Positions 18,191-27,473 of a stretch of 64,000 nucleotides of DNA are shown piece by piece. The translations under genes were made by a program, and so were the position numbers. The stretch is taken from NCBI RefSeq assembly GCF_000407145.1, contig NZ_KE136472.1:62001-126000 (forward strand), written 5' to 3'. The DNA is from Enterococcus caccae ATCC BAA-1240. GTDB lineage: Bacteria > Bacillota > Bacilli > Lactobacillales > Enterococcaceae. The stretch's first letter is position 1. The number at the start of each line of letters is the position of its first letter. The notes under the pieces are model-generated. The model made no database searches and was not told the DNA's origin. It saw only the letters and a list, made by a program, of their open reading frames with translations.

Positions 18191-18407
18191 TCCTATTTTT
18201 TATTGATGTTGCTAAACTAATTATACCTCTATTTTTGTATAGAGTGGCAGTTTTTGTCTTTTACATAGTGTGACGGTAGATTACTTCGTTAGATATGTTT
18301 TTATAATAGGTTTTTTTAAAAAAATAAATACATATAAAAAATATAATTATTGTATAATTTTAAAGTAGATAAAAAAACTAAATAAATTAGTAACAGGAGT
18401 GGAGAAG

Positions 18408-20150
18408 ATGCAGGGGAAGTTTTACAACTCAATTAAGGTGTTTATTTTAAGTATTGTATTTATGGGTGCTTTATTCAGTTTAACATTGTTATTTAAAACA
18501 AAAACAGAAGCAAAAGAAATTAATAATGTGATTCAAAATGTAAAAATCACCAATGAAAATGGGGAAGATCAAACTTCCTTTAAATCGTGGGATATTATTC
18601 AAGTTAATATGGATTGGAGTATCCCAAATGGAAGTGCTCAAAAGGGTGACACAACATTGATCGATTTACCTGCTGAGTTAGATTTGGTCAATAGTTTGAC
18701 TTTTGATGTACTGGATGAAAGTGGTGCAATTGTGGCTACCGCAGTTGCGGATAAAGGAGCAAAAACAGTTTTATTGACGTATACCGATTATGTCGAAACG
18801 CACTCTAATGTAAAGGGAAAATTGCAGTTTTTCAGCCGTTTTGATAGGCAAGTGATCGAGGAATATGGCACGATTCAACTAATATTCCCAATCAATAAAA
18901 CTACAGAGATTTCTACAGAAGTTGAGGTTGAAAAAGCCACAGACGATCCGAATGAAGTCATCAATAAATGGTCTTGGTTTTCAGCGGATTCCCGAACACT
19001 CTACTGGGAAGTACGAGTAAATGCAAGCGGACAAGCGTTTCCTAATGCTGTAGTTACAGACATTTTTCAAACAGAAAACTATACATTAGTCCCTGCATCG
19101 ATCAAAGTGACCTCAGCAGAATTTCCAGATGCAGATAAAGGAATTTTTGATAATCCAATCAATAAAGTTGATATTACCAATCAAGTAACCATCCATTATC
19201 TCCCAAATGGTTTTACAGTCGATTTTGGGAATATGCCTGAAGGAATCGGCTACCTTATTTCGTATGACACGTCGATTGATCATCAACCTCAAGATCAAGA
19301 AGTATTTGCTAATAGTGCAACTTTAGAAAGTAATGAAGTAACGATTGCTTCCAAAGAAGTTAACACACACTACTCTGATGGAAGCGGAACGGGAACCGGT
19401 GATGTATTCTCTATACAGTTAATGAAACTATCAGAGGATGGTGTTGTTTTAGCAGGTGCAGAATTTGATGTCTATAGAGATTCAAACAATCAGCGCGTCG
19501 GTCAAATTAGTACAAATGAGCAAGGCATAGGTGAAATAAGTAATTTATTGCAAGAAGATTATACAGTGATAGAAACTAAGGCACCTAGCGGATTTGTATT
19601 AGATACTACACCGATAAAGATTTCTTCTACTGATTTTCAAAACAAGATTGCCTTCAAACAAGTGACGAACAAGGCTGAACCAATCTTCGGATCTGTTCGA
19701 TTATTTAAAATTGATCAGGCAACGAAGGAAAAATTAGCAGATGTTGTCTTTGAACTTCAAGACAGTGTTGGAAAGACGTTGCAAACAGATCTTGTAACGG
19801 ATGGAAAGGGCCAATTGATCGTCCGAGGCCTGGTACCAGGTAAGTATCAATTTGTCGAGACTAAAGCTTTGAAAGGCTACATCATAAAGAAAGAGCCCAT
19901 CCCTTTTGAAATTGTTTCAGGAAACACTGAACCTTTGGAAATAGTGGTTGAAAATCAAAAAGAAGAAACACCAGAACTATTTCAAGAGAGCAATACTAAA
20001 GGTCGGGTAGAGCAAAATAATGCTAATCAACAAAAAGATAAACGATTGCCAAAAGCTGGAGAAAAGGCAGTTAACAATTTATTTTTGCTTGGCAGTCTTT
20101 GTTTAAGCGTAGGAACAATTATTCTTTTTGGCAAACATAAAAAAGTTTAG
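18408..20150 (+). CDS. Cna-B type wall-anchored surface protein, LPKAG motif
   Basis: A 580-residue predicted cell-wall adhesin. The signal or transmembrane segment is at about residues 9-29. Two adhesin-like beta domains follow (about residues 35-175 and 185-310), the second resembling the collagen-binding fold (GQAFPNAVVTDIF and GFTVDFGNMPEG). Two Cna-B/SpaA domains follow, each ending in an isopeptide-type Glu motif (VIETKAPSGF and FVETKALKGY). The sorting signal is LPKAG at residues 547-551, then a hydrophobic helix and KHKKV. The ATG at 18408 is preferred over the GTG at 18399 because AGGAG lies 8 bases before it. It is monocistronic. Confidence 0.85.
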   Translation: MQGKFYNSIKVFILSIVFMGALFSLTLLFKTKTEAKEINNVIQNVKITNENGEDQTSFKSWDIIQVNMDWSIPNGSAQKGDTTLIDLPAELDLVNSLTFDVLDESGAIVATAVADKGAKTVLLTYTDYVETHSNVKGKLQFFSRFDRQVIEEYGTIQLIFPINKTTEISTEVEVEKATDDPNEVINKWSWFSADSRTLYWEVRVNASGQAFPNAVVTDIFQTENYTLVPASIKVTSAEFPDADKGIFDNPINKVDITNQVTIHYLPNGFTVDFGNMPEGIGYLISYDTSIDHQPQDQEVFANSATLESNEVTIASKEVNTHYSDGSGTGTGDVFSIQLMKLSEDGVVLAGAEFDVYRDSNNQRVGQISTNEQGIGEISNLLQEDYTVIETKAPSGFVLDTTPIKISSTDFQNKIAFKQVTNKAEPIFGSVRLFKIDQATKEKLADVVFELQDSVGKTLQTDLVTDGKGQLIVRGLVPGKYQFVETKALKGYIIKKEPIPFEIVSGNTEPLEIVVENQKEETPELFQESNTKGRVEQNNANQQKDKRLPKAGEKAVNNLFLLGSLCLSVGTIILFGKHKKV

Positions 20151-20173
20151 GCAATTATGAATCAAAACAATAG

Positions 20174-20217
20174 AACTAGGCTAAAGTCCGAGAGACTTTT
20201 TAGTCTAGTTTTTTTAT
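20174..20217 (+). terminator. Terminator after the LPKAG surface protein gene
   Basis: AACTAGGCTAAAGTC pairs with GACTTTTTAGTCTAGTT with small bulges, followed by a run of seven T. Confidence 0.7.
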
Positions 20218-20319
20218 TCATCAGTATTTTTTTTAATTATAAGGAATTCAATTAGACTGATTGTAACAGATAAAGTATAATAGATAGAAGGAATCAAAGT
20301 AAGTAAGGGGATTAGTGAA

Positions 20320-20964
20320 GTGCAAGGTATTTTTATAACAATCGAAGGACCAGATGGCGCAGGAAAGACAAGTGTATTGAATGAGTTGTACCCAAGACTT
20401 GATTTGGCAGCAGAAAGAAGTATCATTAAGACCAGAGAACCTGGTGGTATTCCCATTGCTGAGAAGATTCGTCAAATCATTTTAGATCCGAAAAATCAGG
20501 AGATGGATGAGCGGACAGAAGCGTTGCTTTATGCGGCAGCTAGACGTCAGCATTTGATGGAGAAGGTTTTACCTGCTTTAGAAGCCGGAAAAATCGTTTT
20601 ATGTGACCGCTTTGTAGATAGTTCTTTAGCTTATCAAGGAGCAGGTCGACGTATTGGTGTAGAAGCAATTGCTACAATCAATGAATTTGCGATTGAAGGA
20701 ACTGTTCCTGATTTTACGATTTATTTGGATGTAGACTCTGATACTGGTTTAAATCGTATCAAAAATCATCGCCAGCAACAAATCGATCGGTTGGATTCAG
20801 AAGGTCTTGAATTTCACCAACGAGTTCGCCACGAATATTTAAAATTAGTAGAAGAAAATCCAGACAGAATCACGAAAATCGATGCCAGAATGAGTTTGGA
20901 AGATGTTGTGGAAGCAACGTTTCAAGCTATCGTAAACCGTTATCCAGAATACTTTAGAAATTAG
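20320..20964 (+). CDS. tmk: Thymidylate kinase
   Basis: Phosphorylates dTMP to dTDP for DNA synthesis. The 214 residues carry the P-loop EGPDGAGKTS near the N-terminus, the DRFVDSSLAYQG motif and the lid segment that follows. The start is GTG with TAAGGGG upstream. It opens the tmk-pstA-holB-ricT-yabA-rsmI run, conserved in order with Bacillus except that yaaR and the GIY-YIG gene yazA are absent. Confidence 0.95.
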   Translation: MQGIFITIEGPDGAGKTSVLNELYPRLDLAAERSIIKTREPGGIPIAEKIRQIILDPKNQEMDERTEALLYAAARRQHLMEKVLPALEAGKIVLCDRFVDSSLAYQGAGRRIGVEAIATINEFAIEGTVPDFTIYLDVDSDTGLNRIKNHRQQQIDRLDSEGLEFHQRVRHEYLKLVEENPDRITKIDARMSLEDVVEATFQAIVNRYPEYFRN

Positions 20965-20978
20965 GAAGGTGACCGAAT

Positions 20979-21308
20979 ATGAAAATTATTTTAGCAATTG
21001 TCCAAGATAAAGATAGTAACCGTTTAGCCAATGAATTTATTGATGCCAATATTCGTGCGACAAAGCTTTCATCAACGGGCGGCTTTTTAAAAGCTGGAAA
21101 TAGTACGTTTATTGTTGGGATCGATGATGATCGAGTAGAAGAAGCATTGGAATTGATTAAAAAAACGTGCCAATCTCGTAAACAATATGTGTCAACTCCT
21201 GTAACACTTGATATTACGATGGATGGACAAGTACCTTATCCTGTCGAGGTTGAGGTAGGAGGAGCAACAGTCTTTGTTCTTCCAGTTGAAGGGTTCCATC
21301 AATATTAG
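20979..21308 (+). CDS. Cyclic-di-AMP receptor protein, PII-like (PstA/DarA)
   Basis: A trimeric PII-like protein that binds c-di-AMP. The 109 residues start MKIILAIVQDKDSNRL and contain STGGFLKAGNSTF, the conserved nucleotide-binding segment of the DUF970/YaaQ family. The downstream signalling target is not known from the family. GGAAGGTGA lies just before the ATG, 14 bases after tmk. The stop nearly touches the holB start. Confidence 0.92.
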   Translation: MKIILAIVQDKDSNRLANEFIDANIRATKLSSTGGFLKAGNSTFIVGIDDDRVEEALELIKKTCQSRKQYVSTPVTLDITMDGQVPYPVEVEVGGATVFVLPVEGFHQY

Positions 21309-21309
21309 A

Positions 21310-22260
21310 ATGAATGAAGCCTTTGTTTTAAGTGAGCAACAACCGTTGCTTTACCAGCAACTTCAAAAAAGTTTTGAGCATGGTCGTCTTGCCCATGCTT
21401 ATCTTTTTGAAGGCGATACAGGAACTGGTAAAAAAGAATTTGGTTTATGGATGGCAAAACATGTTTTTTGTACAAACCTGATGGATAACAATCCTTGTAA
21501 TCAGTGTAATAATTGTTTAAGAATCAATGACAATGAGCATCCGGATGTACTGCGGATTGGACCCGATGGTCAAACGATCAAAGTCGATCAAATCCGATCG
21601 TTGAAAGCTGAATTTAGTAAAAGTGGGGTAGAGACAGCTCAGAAAGTTTTCTTGATAGAGCAAGCGGATAAAATGAGTGTAGGTGCGGCGAACAGTTTAT
21701 TAAAATTTTTAGAAGAACCAGAGGGAAAAGTCTTGGCGATTTTAGAGACAACTTCTTTAGCCAAAATCTTACCAACGATTCAATCACGCTGTCAGGTTCT
21801 TCATTTTCAACCTTTAGTCAAGGAAAAATTAGTTCATGCTTTGACAGAGTCAGGAATCAACAAAATTACAGCAAATCTTTTAGCAGAACTCACCAATAGT
21901 TTTGACAAAGCAGTTGAAATCTCTCAAGATGAATGGTTTAATGAAGCTAGGGAAATTACTCAACAATGGTTTGATTATATGATAAAGGATGATTTACAAG
22001 CTTTTGTCTATGTTCAAAAAAAGATGGTCAAAGTTTTTAAAGAAAAGGACCAGCAAGCGTTGAGTTTTGATTTATTACTTGCTTATTATCGCAAGCAACT
22101 CACAGAAAGTGTAGCGCAAGAACAACTCAAAAAGGTGATAGAACAACAAGCACAACGAGTTGAATTGATTTTAAAGGCGAGGCAAAAGTGGGAAGCCAAT
22201 GTCAGTTGGCAAAGCGTCTGCGAACAATTAGTAATACGTATGATCCACCCTAAAACATAA
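21310..22260 (+). CDS. holB: DNA polymerase III subunit delta prime
   Basis: The clamp-loader subunit that opens the beta clamp together with gamma/tau and delta. The 316 residues include the AAA+ fold with a P-loop-like GDTGTGKKEFG, a zinc module CNQCNNC, and LLKFLEEPEG. The ATG at 21310 begins one base after the pstA stop. The reading frame extends further up into pstA, but MNEAFVLSEQQ fits the family start. No strong ribosome site is visible, which suggests translational coupling to pstA. Confidence 0.92.
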   Translation: MNEAFVLSEQQPLLYQQLQKSFEHGRLAHAYLFEGDTGTGKKEFGLWMAKHVFCTNLMDNNPCNQCNNCLRINDNEHPDVLRIGPDGQTIKVDQIRSLKAEFSKSGVETAQKVFLIEQADKMSVGAANSLLKFLEEPEGKVLAILETTSLAKILPTIQSRCQVLHFQPLVKEKLVHALTESGINKITANLLAELTNSFDKAVEISQDEWFNEAREITQQWFDYMIKDDLQAFVYVQKKMVKVFKEKDQQALSFDLLLAYYRKQLTESVAQEQLKKVIEQQAQRVELILKARQKWEANVSWQSVCEQLVIRMIHPKT

Positions 22261-22274
22261 ATAGGAGGATGAAA

Positions 22275-23114
22275 ATGGTAGAAGTAGTAGGAGTTCGCTT
22301 CCGTGAAGCAGGTCATATCTATTATTTTGCTCCTGGAAAATCAGAGTATTTTTACAATGATAAAGTACTTGTGGAATCACAGCAGTCTAAACAGCTGGCC
22401 ACAGTGGCGATACCGAAAAAAACGATCGATCCGGAAGATTTACCTGAGGAATTAAAACCCATTTTAAATAAAGCATCAGAAACTGATTTAGAAAAAGAAC
22501 AAAAGAACGTGGATGATGCCCAAGCAGCATTAAGTGTGGCCAAAGAAAAAATTCGAGCACACGAATTAGAAATGAAATTGATTCGTGTTGAATATACATT
22601 TGACCGTAGCAAAATGGTCTTTTATTTTACTGCTGATGGTCGAATCGATTTCCGTGAACTTGTCAAAGATTTAGCCGCTATTTTTCGTACAAGGATCGAA
22701 TTGCGTCAAATCGGTGTTCGAGACGAAGCGAAAATTTTAGGTGGAATAGGTCCTTGTGGCAGACAATTATGTTGTTCCACATTCTTAGGTGACTTTATGC
22801 CCGTTTCAATCAAAATGGCAAAAGATCAAGGTCTATCTTTAAATCCAGTAAAAATTTCTGGTTTATGCGGGCGCTTGATGTGTTGTTTAAAATACGAAAA
22901 TGATGAATACGAAGCAGCGAAGAAAGAATTACCTGATTATGGTAAAGATGTGATCACGCCAGATGGAAAAGGCCGTGTAGTTGGTTTAAATTTGTTGAGC
23001 CGTATTATCAAAGTCCGATTAGTCGGACGTGAAACAGCAGTAGAATATGATTATGAAGAAATCAAAGAAGCAACAGAAAAAGCTCAAGCCGAAAAAGGTG
23101 ATCACAATGGATAA
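22275..23114 (+). CDS. PSP1 domain protein RicT (YaaT)
   Basis: A 280-residue protein with the C-terminal PSP1 domain. In Bacillus it forms an iron-sulfur Y-complex with YlbF and YmcA that controls RNase Y. Cys clusters are present ([14 protein letters not shown] and [13 protein letters not shown]), the expected cluster ligands. AGGAGG at 22263-22268 is too close for the ATG at 22269, so I choose the ATG at 22275, giving MVEVVGVRF. It overlaps yabA by 8 bases. Confidence 0.92.
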   Translation: MVEVVGVRFREAGHIYYFAPGKSEYFYNDKVLVESQQSKQLATVAIPKKTIDPEDLPEELKPILNKASETDLEKEQKNVDDAQAALSVAKEKIRAHELEMKLIRVEYTFDRSKMVFYFTADGRIDFRELVKDLAAIFRTRIELRQIGVRDEAKILGGIGPCGRQLCCSTFLGDFMPVSIKMAKDQGLSLNPVKISGLCGRLMCCLKYENDEYEAAKKELPDYGKDVITPDGKGRVVGLNLLSRIIKVRLVGRETAVEYDYEEIKEATEKAQAEKGDHNG

Positions 23115-23454
23115 ACGTTCTTTATACGATGGTCTGAGTTCTTTAGAGACGGATCTACAAGGAACTTTGGGGCAATTATCAGAGATAAAAGAAGCTCTTC
23201 ATGAGTTAGTTGAAAAAAATACAACACTTGAAATCGAAAATCAGCGTTTACGAGAACATTTGCAAGAACTGACTAAATTAGCCAGTGACCCTAATGATCC
23301 AGCTAAGCAAGAGTTGTCTAAATCTCGAATGAATTTAGAAAAACTTTATGAAGAAGGATTTCATGTTTGTAACATTTTGTATGGCTCACGTCGTGAGAAT
23401 GATGAAGAATGTGCTTTTTGTTTAGATGTTATTTACGGTGAACGATATAAATAA
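23107..23454 (+). CDS. yabA: Replication initiation control protein YabA
   Basis: A negative regulator of initiation that bridges DnaA and the DnaN clamp. The 115 residues form an N-terminal coiled coil (about residues 8-55, with leucine heptads through [19 protein letters not shown]), a linker, and a C-terminal zinc-binding module with His and Cys in HVCNILYG and CAFCLDV. The start is the ATG at 23107 inside the end of ricT, preceded by AAAGGTGA. The longer upstream frame is only overlap. Confidence 0.93.
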   Translation: MDKRSLYDGLSSLETDLQGTLGQLSEIKEALHELVEKNTTLEIENQRLREHLQELTKLASDPNDPAKQELSKSRMNLEKLYEEGFHVCNILYGSRRENDEECAFCLDVIYGERYK

Positions 23455-23475
23455 ATTTTAATCAATTCAAATGGA

Positions 23476-23586
23476 GAGAGGATGGGACAGAAGCGTTTAT
23501 TTCCGAAGGGATTGCTTCTGCTTTCACCTCGCATTTAAGGTGTGAAACAAAAGTGACTTTTACTTTTGTCCCACACCCTCTTTTTA
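23476..23586 (+). repeat. Family B repeat, copy B3 (internally deleted)
   Basis: About 110 bp between yabA and rsmI. It starts with GAGGATGGGACAGAAGCG. It joins at TTATTTC to the right half (AGGGATTGCTTCTGC), having lost about 100 bp present in B1. It ends in the type-1 hairpin: GGTGTG, ACAAAAGT, loop, ACTTTTGT, CACACC, then CTCTTTTT. The element's two ends can also pair with each other. Confidence 0.8.
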
Positions 23587-23617
23587 TTATTAACCTAAGT
23601 GCTGAAAAGGAGTAATT

Positions 23618-24484
23618 ATGCAAAAACAAAAAAGTTTTGATTCATCTAGCATTGGGCAACTATATTTGGTGCCTACACCGATCGGTAATTTGGAAGATAT
23701 GAGCTTTCGCTGTATCAATAGTTTAAAAGAGGCAACAATCATAGCAAGTGAAGATACTCGTAATACACAAAAATTATTGAATCATTTTGAAATCACAACG
23801 CCCCAAATTAGTTTTCATGAGCATAATTACAAGGAACGTATTCCTCAGTTTATAGAACGTTTGGCAGCTGGTGAAATGATCGCTCAAGTCAGTGATGCGG
23901 GGATGCCGTCGATTAGTGATCCAGGCCATGAGTTAGTGGAAGCCTGTATTGAAGCGGGCATTAAAGTTGTTGCGTTACCTGGCCCAACTGCGGGGATCAC
24001 GGCATTGATTGCTTCAGGTTTAACACCACAGCCGTTCACATTTTATGGTTTTTTACCTAGAAAGAAAAAAGAACAACTTGAAGTTATGGAAACACTGAAA
24101 TCAAATCAGCCTACTCAAATTTTTTATGAGTCACCTCATCGAATCGCTACCACTGTAAAACATTTTTCAGAAGTTTTTGGGGAAGAGCGCAAAGCTGTAG
24201 TTTGTCGTGAATTGACGAAACTTCATGAAGAGTATTTGCGTGGTACTTTGGCTGAATTAAGGAATTATTTGGCAGAACATACAGTAAAAGGGGAGTGCTG
24301 TCTTTTAGTTGAAGGAATTGACGGATCAGAAGTAAGCGAAAATACAGATTTGGAACTTTCTATCAAGGAACATATTGAAGTGCTGATGAATACAGGCAGT
24401 TCATCAAAAGAAGCAATCAAAGAAGTTGCAAAGCTACGTGGATTGAAAAAACAAGAAGTTTATAAAGAATATCATGTAGATTGA
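23618..24484 (+). CDS. rsmI: 16S rRNA 2'-O-ribose C1402 methyltransferase
   Basis: Methylates the ribose of C1402 in 16S rRNA with SAM. The 288 residues show the tetrapyrrole-methylase-like fold with VPTPIGNLEDM at the start, SEDTRNTQKLL, SDAGMPSISDPG and LPGPTAGITALIASG. AAAGGAG lies 7 bases before the ATG. Repeat B3 separates it from yabA, where Bacillus has the GIY-YIG gene yazA. Confidence 0.95.
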   Translation: MQKQKSFDSSSIGQLYLVPTPIGNLEDMSFRCINSLKEATIIASEDTRNTQKLLNHFEITTPQISFHEHNYKERIPQFIERLAAGEMIAQVSDAGMPSISDPGHELVEACIEAGIKVVALPGPTAGITALIASGLTPQPFTFYGFLPRKKKEQLEVMETLKSNQPTQIFYESPHRIATTVKHFSEVFGEERKAVVCRELTKLHEEYLRGTLAELRNYLAEHTVKGECCLLVEGIDGSEVSENTDLELSIKEHIEVLMNTGSSSKEAIKEVAKLRGLKKQEVYKEYHVD

Positions 24485-24499
24485 TTTGAATAATGCAGA

Positions 24500-24542
24500 A
24501 AGTGGCTGGGATGTGACTCGTGGAGTTATGTCCCGGCCACTT
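24500..24542. repeat. Family B terminal hairpin only, copy B5
   Basis: AAGTGGCTGGGATGTGACTC and GAGTTATGTCCCGGCCACTT form a stem of about 20 bp around GTG. The core GGGAT.TGACTCG..GAGTTATGTCCC is shared with the type-2 hairpins of B2 and B4. It lies just behind rsmI and probably ends that transcript, although the T-run is poor. Confidence 0.7.
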
Positions 24543-24601
24543 GTTGATTGGTATACTTGAATATAATTGAAATTAAATTGAAAACGTTCTATTGGTATAG
24601 A

Positions 24602-24618
24602 TGTTATTTTTTGTAACG
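24602..24618. promoter_or_regulatory. Candidate GlnR box upstream of amtB
   Basis: TGTTA, 7 bases, TAACG: one mismatch from the GlnR/TnrA consensus TGTNA-N7-TNACA. It is 133 bases before amtB, a usual nitrogen-controlled target in Firmicutes. No glnR lies in the window. Confidence 0.5.
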
Positions 24619-24750
24619 TGAATTGTCAGAAAAATCAAATTATTTTCATGGAACGAGGAATTTTTACTAGGATAAATTAAAAAACGATGCTAAAATAACC
24701 GACAAAGCTAAATGAAGGTTGGCTTAACTTGAGAGAATCGGAGGGGTTTT

Positions 24751-25968
24751 ATGGAAACAGGAAATATCGCATTCATTATGATTTGCTCGGCTATGGTTTT
24801 TTTGATGACACCTGCTTTAGCGTTTTTTTACGGCGGCTTAGAACGAAGGAAAAATATTCTCAATACAATGATGATGGTGATTTGTGTGATGGGGTTGGCT
24901 TCAGTTCTTTGGATTATGTTAGGTTATTCTCTGTCTTTTAGTGGAGAAAACTTATTTGTCGGTAACGTTGATAAGCTGTTTTTTAAACATGTTTCGATGA
25001 CCCAAGGTGATAAGATTCCAGAAGGATTGTTTGCTGGGTTTCAAATGATGTTTGCCTTGATCACGACAGCAATCATTACGGGTGCTGTCGTTGGTCGAAT
25101 GAGGTTTTCGGCAATCTTTTTATTTATTGCTATTTGGTCGATCGTTGTGTATTATCCCATGGCGCACATGGTTTGGGGTGGAGGTTTTTTAGACAAGATA
25201 GGATCGATCGATTTTGCTGGTGGAAATGTAGTTCACATTAGTTCGGGGATTTCAGGGCTAGTTTTAGCTATTGTGTTAGGTCAACGTCGAGAATATCGGC
25301 AAACAGAATATCGTCCTCATAACATACCGTTTGTAGTTTTAGGTGCTGGCTTACTTTGGTTTGGTTGGTTCGGTTTTAACGCTGGTTCTGCATTAGCAGC
25401 CGATGGTTTGGCCATTCATGCTATGTTAACGACAAATACAGCGGCGGCAAGTGGAATGCTTTCATGGATGTTGATTGAAAAACTGGCAATCGGCAAACCA
25501 ACTGTTGTTGGAGCATGTACAGGGGCTGTTGTGGGGTTAGTAGCAATCACACCAGGTGCCGGATTTGTTTCGCTGTGGAGTTCATTTGTTCTTGGGGCTT
25601 TAGTTAGTCCATTTTGTTATTATTTTATTTCGTTTGTTAAACATAAATTTGGTTATGATGATGCGTTGGATGCGTTCGGCTGTCACGGTGTTGGCGGGAT
25701 TTTTGGCGGCATCATGACGGGGATTTTTGCAGATCCTGCTGTTGATGGAAAAACTGGCTTGTTGTATGGTGGAACAGAATTATTCGTGGCGCAAGTCGCT
25801 AGTATTGCTTTTACGATCGTATTTGCTGGTTTTGCTAGTTTTCTGATCATAAAAGGGATTCAATTATTTATGCCGATCCGAGTATCAGCTAAAGAAGAAG
25901 CAGTAGGATTAGATCGAATCGAGCACGATGAAACAGCTTATCCGACATTTATGGGGTTAGATTCATAG
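24751..25968 (+). CDS. amtB: Ammonium transporter
   Basis: A trimeric membrane channel that takes up ammonium. The 405 residues form about 11 transmembrane helices. Family signatures are FFYGGLERRKN near the N-terminus, HISSGISGLVLA and the C-terminal DALDAFGCHGVGGIFGG with its pore His. TCGGAGGGG precedes the ATG. The PII gene glnK follows 11 bases after the stop, the standard amtB-glnK pair. A GlnR-like box lies in the 266-base upstream region. Confidence 0.94.
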   Translation: METGNIAFIMICSAMVFLMTPALAFFYGGLERRKNILNTMMMVICVMGLASVLWIMLGYSLSFSGENLFVGNVDKLFFKHVSMTQGDKIPEGLFAGFQMMFALITTAIITGAVVGRMRFSAIFLFIAIWSIVVYYPMAHMVWGGGFLDKIGSIDFAGGNVVHISSGISGLVLAIVLGQRREYRQTEYRPHNIPFVVLGAGLLWFGWFGFNAGSALAADGLAIHAMLTTNTAAASGMLSWMLIEKLAIGKPTVVGACTGAVVGLVAITPGAGFVSLWSSFVLGALVSPFCYYFISFVKHKFGYDDALDAFGCHGVGGIFGGIMTGIFADPAVDGKTGLLYGGTELFVAQVASIAFTIVFAGFASFLIIKGIQLFMPIRVSAKEEAVGLDRIEHDETAYPTFMGLDS

Positions 25969-25979
25969 GAGGAAAATAG

Positions 25980-26321
25980 ATGAAAAAAGTAGAAGCGATT
26001 ATTCAGCAAGAAAAACTAGAAGAGCTGAAAGTAAAAATGGATAACAGTTTTGAAGCAATGGGGATGACAGTTACTCAAGTACTGGGTTTTGGCAATCAAA
26101 AAGGGTTAAAAGAATATGTGCGTGGCCAAGAAATCATCACAACGCTATTACCAAAAGTAAAAGTTAGTTTTGTTGTTTTAGACGAAAAAGTGGAAGAAGT
26201 GATTTCATTAATAATGGCTATTTGTCAAACTGGTGAAGTGGGGGACGGCAAGATATTTGTTTATCATGTAGAGGAGGCAATCAGGATCAGAACAGGTGAA
26301 CGAGGGGCAAAAGCAATTTAA
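25980..26321 (+). CDS. glnK: PII nitrogen regulatory protein
   Basis: A trimeric signal protein that senses 2-oxoglutarate and ATP/ADP and blocks AmtB when ammonium is plentiful. The 113 residues keep the PII landmarks: FGNQKGLKEYVRG at the T-loop base, LPKVKVSFVV, and the C-terminal GDGKIFVY and IRIRTGERG. The T-loop Tyr that enteric bacteria uridylylate (Tyr51 in GAEY) is replaced by Ile in GQEIITT, so control is probably by ligands only. TAGGAGGA lies 8 bases before the ATG. Confidence 0.93.
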   Translation: MKKVEAIIQQEKLEELKVKMDNSFEAMGMTVTQVLGFGNQKGLKEYVRGQEIITTLLPKVKVSFVVLDEKVEEVISLIMAICQTGEVGDGKIFVYHVEEAIRIRTGERGAKAI

Positions 26322-26384
26322 TGATCCTCAAGAAAGAAGTGGAGCTAAGAATAGCTTTGCTTCTTTTTCTTTAAATAAAATAAG

Positions 26385-26413
26385 TTGTAAATGAACAAAT
26401 GTTCGTATATAAT
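26385..26413 (+). promoter_or_regulatory. Promoter of the HD-dinB unit with internal LexA box
   Basis: TTGTAA (26385-26390), 17 bases, TATAAT (26408-26413). The spacer contains TGAACAAATGTTCG (26392-26405), which keeps the GAAC-N4-GTTCG core of the Firmicute LexA/DinR box. A repressor bound there would block the polymerase, so DNA-damage induction is predicted. Confidence 0.75.
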
Positions 26414-26450
26414 GTTTGTAAAAGACAGCAGAAATATTAAGGAGAAAAAG

Positions 26451-27428
26451 ATGATTGTTGAAGATGTTCTATATGGTTCATTTGAGGTTGAAGAAATTTT
26501 AGCCGCATTGATTTTATCAGATGAGGTACAGCGATTAAAAGATATTCATATGGCTGGTCCTGCATATTTGATCAATCCAGTTTGGAATGAAACGAGATAT
26601 GAGCATTCTGTTGGTGTTATGCTGTTGATTAGACGTCTGGGAGGAAGCTTAGAAGAACAGATTGCCGGTTTACTGCATGATGTATCACATACTGCCTATT
26701 CTCATGTAATTGATTTAGCTTTAGCTAATGAAGCGGATGATTATCATGAAAAAATCAAATTTCAATTAATTGAAAAGTCAGCGCTCCCACTTATTTTAAA
26801 CGACTATGGTTTTGACTATCAACAGATTTTATCTCATGATGAGCAATGGTCGTTGTTAGAACAAGATGCACCTTTAGTATGCTGTGATAGGATCGATTAT
26901 ACTCTGAGGGAAGTTCAACGTTACTTTTCTGTTCCTTTAGAAGAAATTCAACAATTTTTGAACGCAATCAACATAATAGAGAAGCAAATCATTTTAAATT
27001 CAAGTGAATGGGCGATATGGTTTATAGACCAGTATCGAAAAGTCGTGATCGACTTTTTCTATGATCCTTTAAATATTTGTAGCTATGAGTGGATGGCACA
27101 GGCAATTCGTATTGGATTAAGGAATCAAGAAGTTACATTAGATGATTTGCTGATGACTGATTCAGCATTTCTTAAAAAATTAAAGGCAAGCAACTCTGCT
27201 GAAATCCAACAATTATTGAATAAAATGGACCATCCACCCAAATATATAGTTTGTTCTATTGAGGATAATTATACTATTTACCAAAAGAAGAAGAGAAGAT
27301 TTGTTGATCCTTTGGTAGAAGTAGCCGGGAAAGTTGCTCCAGTGTCTGCTATCTCTCAAATAGCTAAGACAAAGATTGATAAAATACTTGATGATAGTGA
27401 AAAGGGGATTTTTCTTAAAGTTGATTAA
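26451..27428 (+). CDS. HD-domain phosphohydrolase family protein
   Basis: A 325-residue cytosolic protein with an N-terminal HD metal site: His52 in YEHSVGVM, His76-Asp77 in LLHDVSHTAYSH, and a later Asp in VCCDRIDYTLRE. This pattern is shared with dGTPase-like and YdhJ-like HD proteins that hydrolyse nucleotides. The substrate here is unknown. AAGGAGA places the start at the ATG at 26451; the longer frame up to 26391 would begin inside the promoter. Its promoter carries a LexA box and dinB follows, so a role in damage response or nucleotide-pool cleaning is a reasonable inference. Confidence 0.82.
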   Translation: MIVEDVLYGSFEVEEILAALILSDEVQRLKDIHMAGPAYLINPVWNETRYEHSVGVMLLIRRLGGSLEEQIAGLLHDVSHTAYSHVIDLALANEADDYHEKIKFQLIEKSALPLILNDYGFDYQQILSHDEQWSLLEQDAPLVCCDRIDYTLREVQRYFSVPLEEIQQFLNAINIIEKQIILNSSEWAIWFIDQYRKVVIDFFYDPLNICSYEWMAQAIRIGLRNQEVTLDDLLMTDSAFLKKLKASNSAEIQQLLNKMDHPPKYIVCSIEDNYTIYQKKKRRFVDPLVEVAGKVAPVSAISQIAKTKIDKILDDSEKGIFLKVD

Positions 27429-27473
27429 AACCCGATAGATACAATGAACCTCGTAGAAAGGAAGATGGCGATA

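Noticed and set aside
24578-24591. A cre-like TGAAAACGTTCTAT upstream of amtB, and a similar one at 48415-48428.
   Set aside because: About 11 of 14 matches to the CcpA site in AT-rich DNA; too weak to call without a genome-wide score.
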